A stretch of DNA of 64,000 nt, taken from JACADW01 sp963747985 (GTDB taxonomy: Bacteria > Acidobacteriota > UBA6911). Under the pieces are notes generated by a model, which saw nothing but the letters and a program-made list of their open reading frames with translations, did not search any database and was not told the origin of the DNA. Shown here piece after piece: positions 59,506 to 64,000 of this stretch. The stretch is taken from the NCBI GenBank assembly GCA_963747985.1, contig CAVVHG010000005.1, forward strand, positions 1 through 64,000, in the 5' to 3' direction. Position 1 is the first letter of the stretch. Every line of letters starts with the position of its first letter. The translations under genes and the position numbers were made by a program.

Positions 59506-60822
59506 ATGGGAAAACTGGCGATTACAGGCGGCAAACCTCTCAGGCGAAAGTCCTTTTCCGCGTGGCCTGCATATACAGGACGGGAACTGGCTGCACTGAA
59601 ACAGGTCCTGGCGTCCCGCAACTGGGGCGGCTACCCCTTCCCCAACGCGAAGGCGGCTGGATTTGCGCAGAAGTTCGCCCGCTTCCACGGAGCGAAATAC
59701 GGCATCGCCCTGGCCAACGGGACAGTCGCCATCGAGGTGGCTCTGAAGGCCATCGGCATCAGGCCGGGTGACGAGGTGATTGTCCCCGCCTACACGTGGG
59801 AGGGTTCCGTCGGGCCTATTTTGCTCCTGAATGCGGTGCCGGTCTTTGTAGACATACATCCGGATACCTACTGCCTGGACCACAGACTGATCAAACAGGC
59901 CATCACTCCGAAGACCCGCGCCATCCTGCCGGTTCACCTCGCGATGCGCTTCGCGAACATGGATGAAATCATGCGCATCGCAGCCGACAGGAAGATAGCG
60001 GTCATCGAGGATTGCGCGCACGCGCACGGCGGCAAATGGCGCAACAAGGGTGCCGGGGCGTCGGGCGACGCCGGCTGCTTCAGTTTTCAATCGAGCAAGC
60101 TGATGACTGCCGGTGAGGGCGGCGCGTTCATCACCAGCAACCTGGAATACTATGAGCGCGCACAGTCCTATGTGAACTGCGGCCGTGCCAGCATTACAGA
60201 TAACTACCGGCACCGTCTGATCGGGTTCAATTACAGGATCACGGAGTTCCAGGCAGCCATCCTGGAGGCCCAGCTCGAGCGCCTGCCGCAGCAGGCCAAG
60301 ACGCGTCAGGCCAACATGAATCATTTTGAGAAGCGCCTCGACGGGACACCCGGACTCGGCTTCCTGAAACGCGACAAGAGGAACACCCGCATCGCCGCCT
60401 ACCAGTATGTTTTCAAGTATGAGCCGGAACACTTCGGCGGGACTCCACGCGCGGCTTTTCTGGGAGCGCTCGAGATGGAGGGCGTTCCCTGCGACGGCCT
60501 TTTCTACGAGCCGGTCTATCGCAGCGCCCTGTTCCCGGTCGACGCGGCAGAATTCCCGGCATTGAGCTGGGGGCGAACCGAGCCGCTGGACCTGAAGAGC
60601 CTCTACCATTGTCCGGTTTCGGAGCGCGCAGCCTATGAAGAGTCAGTCTGGCTGCCACACCACATTTTCCTGGGCGCCCGAAAAGATACTGACGACATCG
60701 CCGATGCAGTCCTCAAGGTATGTGAGAACATGGACGAGCTGCGCGGATTCAGGCACCCGGCCATAGACCGCAAGAATATGAGCCGGGCAGAGCGTCCTCG
60801 CGTCGAAAAGCGCCAGTGGTGA
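59506..60822 (+). CDS. DegT/DnrJ/EryC1/StrS-family aminotransferase
   Basis: This 438-residue PLP enzyme is close to the StsC/AHBA-synthase-like branch. MGKLAITGGKPLRRKSFSAW is the typical start; ALANGTVAIEVALKAIGIRP lies at the PLP phosphate site, IAVIEDCAHAHGG gives Asp169 and CFSFQSSKLMTAGEGGAFIT gives Schiff-base Lys198. HIFLGARKDTDDIADAV and a basic C-terminal tail end the protein. It lies 180 bases after the FucI-like gene (REP-like pair between) and 107 bases before a membrane acyltransferase-type gene. It may aminate a keto-cyclitol or keto-sugar. It shares little with the other DegT protein in this window (17529-18650). Confidence 0.88.
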   Translation: MGKLAITGGKPLRRKSFSAWPAYTGRELAALKQVLASRNWGGYPFPNAKAAGFAQKFARFHGAKYGIALANGTVAIEVALKAIGIRPGDEVIVPAYTWEGSVGPILLLNAVPVFVDIHPDTYCLDHRLIKQAITPKTRAILPVHLAMRFANMDEIMRIAADRKIAVIEDCAHAHGGKWRNKGAGASGDAGCFSFQSSKLMTAGEGGAFITSNLEYYERAQSYVNCGRASITDNYRHRLIGFNYRITEFQAAILEAQLERLPQQAKTRQANMNHFEKRLDGTPGLGFLKRDKRNTRIAAYQYVFKYEPEHFGGTPRAAFLGALEMEGVPCDGLFYEPVYRSALFPVDAAEFPALSWGRTEPLDLKSLYHCPVSERAAYEESVWLPHHIFLGARKDTDDIADAVLKVCENMDELRGFRHPAIDRKNMSRAERPRVEKRQW

Positions 60823-60860
60823 CCCCGGGGAATGAGGGGCTGCGGCACGAGGCGGATCCG

Positions 60861-60904
60861 CCGCGCCGCCGGCGCGGACAATTGCGCGCTTCGGCGAAGC
60901 GCGC
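60861..60904. other. Two tandem GC-rich hairpins
   Basis: CCGCGCCG-C-CGGCGCGG at 60861-60877 and GCGCGCTTCG-G-CGAAGCGCGC at 60884-60904 are two perfect palindromes between the aminotransferase and the membrane protein genes. No T-run follows. They may attenuate or stabilise the transcript. Confidence 0.5.
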
Positions 60905-60929
60905 CCACTTGAGGCCCAAGGAGGAAGGG

Positions 60930-62153
60930 ATGCAGACGATTACCGGTAACAACCCGCTCGCAGCGACAGCCGGCGGCGCGCCGTCGGCAACGGTGCGCAA
61001 CACGGCCGTCGACGCATACCGCGGCTTCGTGATGCTTCTGATGATGGCTGAAGTGCTGCGATTGGCGATGGTCGCGCGCGGGTTTCCGGGCAGCTGGTTC
61101 TGGGGGTTCCTCGCGTTCAATCAAAGCCACGTCGAATGGGCCGGCTGTTCCCTTCACGACACGATCCAACCGTCCTTTTCGTTTCTGGTCGGTGTGGCGC
61201 TGCCATACTCGATCGCCAGCCGGATGGCCAAGGGCTCGTCCTTTGGCAAGATGTTGGCGCACACGCTCCGGCGATCCCTGCTGCTGGTGTGGCTGGGCAT
61301 CTTCCTGCGTTCCCAGCGGGGCCCGATACCTAACTATACATTCGAGGACACACTCACGCAGATCGGGCTGGGGTACACGTTTCTGTTTCTGCTCGGATTC
61401 GTGAAGGAGCGCTGGCAGTGGGTTGCATTCAGTGCGATCCTGACGGGCTACTGGCTTGCGTGGGCCTTGTATCCGCTGCCAGGTCCCGGCTTCGACTACC
61501 AGGCCGTGGGCGTGCCGCCGGACTGGACGCACAACTATTCCGGTTTCGCCGCACATTGGAACAAGAACGCGAACCTGGGAACCGCGGTTGATCAATGGTT
61601 CCTGAATCTTTTCCCGCGCACGAAGCCCTTCGTATTCAACGGCGGCGGTTACCTGACTCTCAGCTTCATCCCAACCCTGGGCACAATGATTCTCGGCTTG
61701 ATCGCGGGCCGCTGGCTGCGTGCCGAAGCGCCGCGCATTCCCATCGGGAAATTCCTCGTTGCCGCAGCCGCGGGTTTCGCGTCGAGCATTTTCCTCCACT
61801 ATGCCGGCATCTGCCCGATCGTCAAGCGCATCTGGACACCCTCCTGGACACTGTTCAGCGGCGCCATCTGTTTCCTCTTTCTGGCGGCCTTTTGCTGGGT
61901 CATGGAGGTCAAGAAATACAAGAAGTGGGCTTTCCCCCTCATCGTGATCGGCATGAATTCGATCGCCGCCTACTTCCTGGCAGACTACTTCGGCCGCCAG
62001 ATTGCGGAAGCCTTTCGCATCCATCTCGGCACCGCTCCCTTCCAGATCTTCGGGGCAAGGCTCGAGCTTCTGATGCGCGGGGCGTTGCAGCTCCTTACGT
62101 ATTGGCTGATTCTGTTCTGGATGTACCGGCGCAAGATCTTCTTGCGCATATGA
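60930..62153 (+). CDS. Multi-pass membrane protein of the HGSNAT/DUF5009 acyltransferase type
   Basis: I choose ATG 60930, behind AAGGAGGAAGGG, giving 407 residues. The N-terminal TVRNTAVDAYRGFVMLLMMA with the DAYRG motif and the later SFSFLVGVALPYSIASRMAK match the heparan-alpha-glucosaminide N-acetyltransferase-like family (also called DUF5009). The protein has about ten TM segments (TFLFLLGFVKE, FSAILTGYWLAWALYPLP, YLTLSFIPTLGTMILGLIAG, FLFLAAFCWVMEV, ALQLLTYWLILFWMY). Such proteins move acetyl groups from cytoplasmic acetyl-CoA to glucosamine-type sugars across the membrane. A role in modifying an amino sugar made by the upstream aminotransferase is plausible but inferred. Confidence 0.82.
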   Translation: MQTITGNNPLAATAGGAPSATVRNTAVDAYRGFVMLLMMAEVLRLAMVARGFPGSWFWGFLAFNQSHVEWAGCSLHDTIQPSFSFLVGVALPYSIASRMAKGSSFGKMLAHTLRRSLLLVWLGIFLRSQRGPIPNYTFEDTLTQIGLGYTFLFLLGFVKERWQWVAFSAILTGYWLAWALYPLPGPGFDYQAVGVPPDWTHNYSGFAAHWNKNANLGTAVDQWFLNLFPRTKPFVFNGGGYLTLSFIPTLGTMILGLIAGRWLRAEAPRIPIGKFLVAAAAGFASSIFLHYAGICPIVKRIWTPSWTLFSGAICFLFLAAFCWVMEVKKYKKWAFPLIVIGMNSIAAYFLADYFGRQIAEAFRIHLGTAPFQIFGARLELLMRGALQLLTYWLILFWMYRRKIFLRI

Positions 62154-62163
62154 GGAGGCTCAG

Positions 62164-63315
62164 ATGTTTCGACTCTCAAACGAAAAAGGCAGACGCGGGT
62201 TTATACAGGGCATCCTTGCCGGCACCGGCCTGGTTGTTGCCTCGCCCTCGGGCGCACGTGCACAGTCGACACCGGGCTCGCCCGGCGGCGATTTCCTCCC
62301 GCCATATGCGCGCGCACACAACTACCGCTCCCTGAAACAATCGAGCCACGACCCAAGTGGCGGGAACAGGGATTTCTGGCCGATCAAGGCGGGAGCGACC
62401 CAGGAACTGTTCAACCAGAATGGCCCGGGAGTCATCACGCACATATGGTTCACGATTGCCGCCCAGAGCCCGACGCACCTGAAGGAACTCGTTCTTCGCG
62501 CGTACTGGGACGGCAGTGACAAACCGAGCGTCGAGGCTCCCGTGGGCGATTTCTTCGGGTTGAACCTGGGAGATTACACCATCTACGAGAACGAGTATCT
62601 CGCCTGCTCGCCCGGCCGTTCCCTCAACTCTTACTTTGCCATGCCGTTCCACGGATCAGCCCGGCTCACGGTGGCAAACGAGGGCACGCGCGACGTTGGC
62701 GCATTCTATTCCAATATCGATTTCCTGCGCGTCGACGCTCTACCCTCCGACGCCCTCTACTTTCATGCGCAATACCGCCAGGCGGTCCCGAACCATCCGG
62801 TTCGGGATGCCGAGGGACACTCGATCAACAATCCCGAAGGGAAACAGAATTACGTTTACTGCGAGACGCGCGGCCGCGGCCACCTGATGGGCGTCACGCT
62901 GGGCGTCATCCAGAACGCCGAGGGCTGGATGGGCGAGGGCGACGACATGATTTTTGTCGACGATGAGACGAAGCCCGTAATCATCGGCACCGGTTCCGAA
63001 GACTATTTCCTCGGGAGCTGGAACTTCGGCGGCCGCGAAGGGGCCCGTCCCTTCTCGCACCATCAGTACGGCGCGCCATTAATCCAGAGCCCCGAGCGTA
63101 CCGGCGGGCGGTACTGTTGCTACCGTTTCCATGGCGACAACCCTGTCACCTTCTACTCATACCTGAAGCACACGATGGAGCACGGGCACGCCAACGACCG
63201 CGGGGACAACTTCTATTCCTGTGCCTTCTGGTACCAGGACAGGCCTTTCACCGACCTGATCCCGCTCCCGCCGGTTGAACAGAGGTTGCCGACTGTCAAG
63301 CCTCTGCAAACCTGA
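62164..63315 (+). CDS. DUF2961 / GH172-like glycoside hydrolase, exported
   Basis: This 383-residue protein begins 11 bases after the acyltransferase-type gene and so belongs to the same operon. It starts MFRLSNEKGRRGFIQGILAG, a Tat-like or Sec signal with GRRGF, cut near ARAQ. The mature part is a DUF2961 domain: PGVITHIWFTIAAQSPTHLK, VEAPVGDFFGLNLGDYTIYE, LNSYFAMPFHGSARLTVAN, DDETKPVIIGTGSEDYFLGS with GTGSEDYF as the family hallmark. DUF2961 proteins are now placed in GH172, acting on difructose anhydride or arabinofuranosides. Its last 20 bases overlap the 3' end of the convergent kinase gene. Confidence 0.88.
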   Translation: MFRLSNEKGRRGFIQGILAGTGLVVASPSGARAQSTPGSPGGDFLPPYARAHNYRSLKQSSHDPSGGNRDFWPIKAGATQELFNQNGPGVITHIWFTIAAQSPTHLKELVLRAYWDGSDKPSVEAPVGDFFGLNLGDYTIYENEYLACSPGRSLNSYFAMPFHGSARLTVANEGTRDVGAFYSNIDFLRVDALPSDALYFHAQYRQAVPNHPVRDAEGHSINNPEGKQNYVYCETRGRGHLMGVTLGVIQNAEGWMGEGDDMIFVDDETKPVIIGTGSEDYFLGSWNFGGREGARPFSHHQYGAPLIQSPERTGGRYCCYRFHGDNPVTFYSYLKHTMEHGHANDRGDNFYSCAFWYQDRPFTDLIPLPPVEQRLPTVKPLQT

Positions 63316-64000
63316 GCCGGAACTCGTCGGGAAGCTTCGGCGTGGCGCCGGGCTGTGAGCACACATATGCGGCGACCTCGTTCGCGTGACAGTTGATCCG
63401 TTCCAGCGGCCAGCCTGCGAGCAGGCCGAGCGTCATGGCAGCGGTAAACGCATCGCCCGCCCCGACAGTGTCAGCGACTTTAGCCCGCAGCCCGGGATGC
63501 TCCGACCAGGCGCCGTCGGAAATCAGCATTGACCCGCCGGCGCCGCGGGTCAATGCTACCGTATCCAACCCGAAGCGCAGTGCCAAAGCGCTTGCCTGCT
63601 CACGCGTGTTGCCGCCCAGATCGAAAATCGACGCAAGAAGCCCCAACTCCTGGTCGTTCAATTTCAGCACGTTCGCCAGACGGAGTGAGTCCCCGATCAA
63701 CTCCGGAGAATAGAAATGCTGGCGAATGTTGATGTCGAAAACTCGCAAGGCTTTCGCAGGAGTGGCGGCGACGAGGCGGCGGATGCTGTCTCGCGCCGGC
63801 TCTCGCCGCTGCGCGAGGCTGCCGAAACATACGGCCTGGACGCGTCCGGCCAGTTCCAAAAGACCTTCGTCGGCCGGGATCCGATCCCATGCAACGTTCT
63901 CGTGGATGGTGAATCGAGGCTGGCCATCTTCTGACAGCTCTACCGACACCGTACCCGTGGGCGCGACCGGGTCCGTCGCGATAAGCCGGGTGGAGAGACC
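63296..64000 (-). CDS. PfkB-family carbohydrate kinase (5' end beyond window)
   Basis: The frame is open to the right edge, showing 234 residues; it does not start at the internal GTG 63949 since the frame continues upstream with LIATDPVAPTGTVSVELSED. Visible family features are PRFTIHENVAWDRI, AVCFGSLAQR, VFDINIRQHFYSPELIGDSL, LKLNDQELGLLASIF, TRGAGGSMLISDG and the C-terminal signature VADTVGAGDAFTAAMTLGLL with the catalytic Asp. It is most like fructokinases or other sugar kinases of the ribokinase family. It phosphorylates a hexose or ketose, perhaps one released by the neighbouring glycosidases. It overlaps the GH172-like gene end by 20 bases, tail to tail. Confidence 0.88.
   Translation of the reverse strand, partial: GLSTRLIATDPVAPTGTVSVELSEDGQPRFTIHENVAWDRIPADEGLLELAGRVQAVCFGSLAQRREPARDSIRRLVAATPAKALRVFDINIRQHFYSPELIGDSLRLANVLKLNDQELGLLASIFDLGGNTREQASALALRFGLDTVALTRGAGGSMLISDGAWSEHPGLRAKVADTVGAGDAFTAAMTLGLLAGWPLERINCHANEVAAYVCSQPGATPKLPDEFRLRFAEA

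Noticed and set aside
60633..62024. Minus-strand frame of 463 aa opposite the membrane protein gene
   Set aside because: Composition rich in Arg/His/Gln/Pro as in shadows of TM-rich genes; no start site.

Overview
The window looks like a chromosomal segment (about 60% G+C) of an Acidobacteriota-type soil bacterium, possibly Solibacter/Bryobacter-like. This is inferred from gene style, since no rRNA or other marker gene is present. Clues are an ECF-like sigma factor overlapping a Ser/Thr kinase fused to PD40 (TolB-like) repeats, a second kinase with TPRs, stand-alone TolB-like propellers, many signal-peptide or Tat-exported carbohydrate-active proteins, and DUF2961, DUF4185 and DUF1593 proteins. 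No tRNA, rRNA or CRISPR array was recognised.

Layout. 1-7.2 kb: an exported protein running off the left edge, a frameshifted XRE regulator with a small partner gene, a frameshifted glgC, and a 3.5 kb IS21-family element (istA, istB and a third gene) with a CGCT target duplication, sitting inside an ORF that is restored in frame if the element is removed. 7.3-17.1 kb (minus): alkaline phosphatase, an exported methyltransferase, and a tightly coupled three-gene operon encoding an unusual glutamate-synthase-like complex. That operon has a class II amidotransferase fused to a GXGXG domain, a duplicated FMN/ferredoxin protein, and a membrane-associated FAD/Fe-S dehydrogenase in place of the usual NADPH subunit. 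17.5-22.2 kb: DegT aminotransferase, Gfo/Idh/MocA oxidoreductase, a zone of gene relics (recQ and others), a Cys-rich protein and a VapBC toxin-antitoxin pair. 22.4-30.9 kb: histidine kinase/response regulator, a TolB-like protein, and a TIR-like/kinase/TPR signalling protein. 31-35.8 kb: a 1,624-residue exported protein with BNR-like and Ig-like regions around a 100-residue five-residue repeat.

36.3-39.7 kb: CoA-transferase III, HMG-CoA-lyase-like enzyme, HAD phosphatase and a decayed uroporphyrinogen-decarboxylase-like gene. 39.8-44.1 kb: metalloprotease-like protein, ECF sigma factor and receptor-like kinase. 44.1-64 kb: a carbohydrate-processing neighbourhood with a DUF1593 protein, two beta-helix proteins, a TIM-barrel/DUF4185 lipoprotein, MscS channel, HpcH aldolase, exported alpha/beta hydrolase, Tat-exported FucI-like protein, DegT aminotransferase, acyltransferase-type membrane protein, GH172-like protein and PfkB kinase. 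This suggests extracytoplasmic breakdown and remodelling of complex, partly amino- or acetyl-substituted glycans.

Two features cut across the window. First, single-base frameshifts cluster at 1.3-6.5 kb and 44.9-45.9 kb, nearly all apparent +1 insertions, while genes elsewhere are intact. Second, three families of short inverted repeats (REP-like) sit within a few bases to about 20 bases of gene 3' ends.
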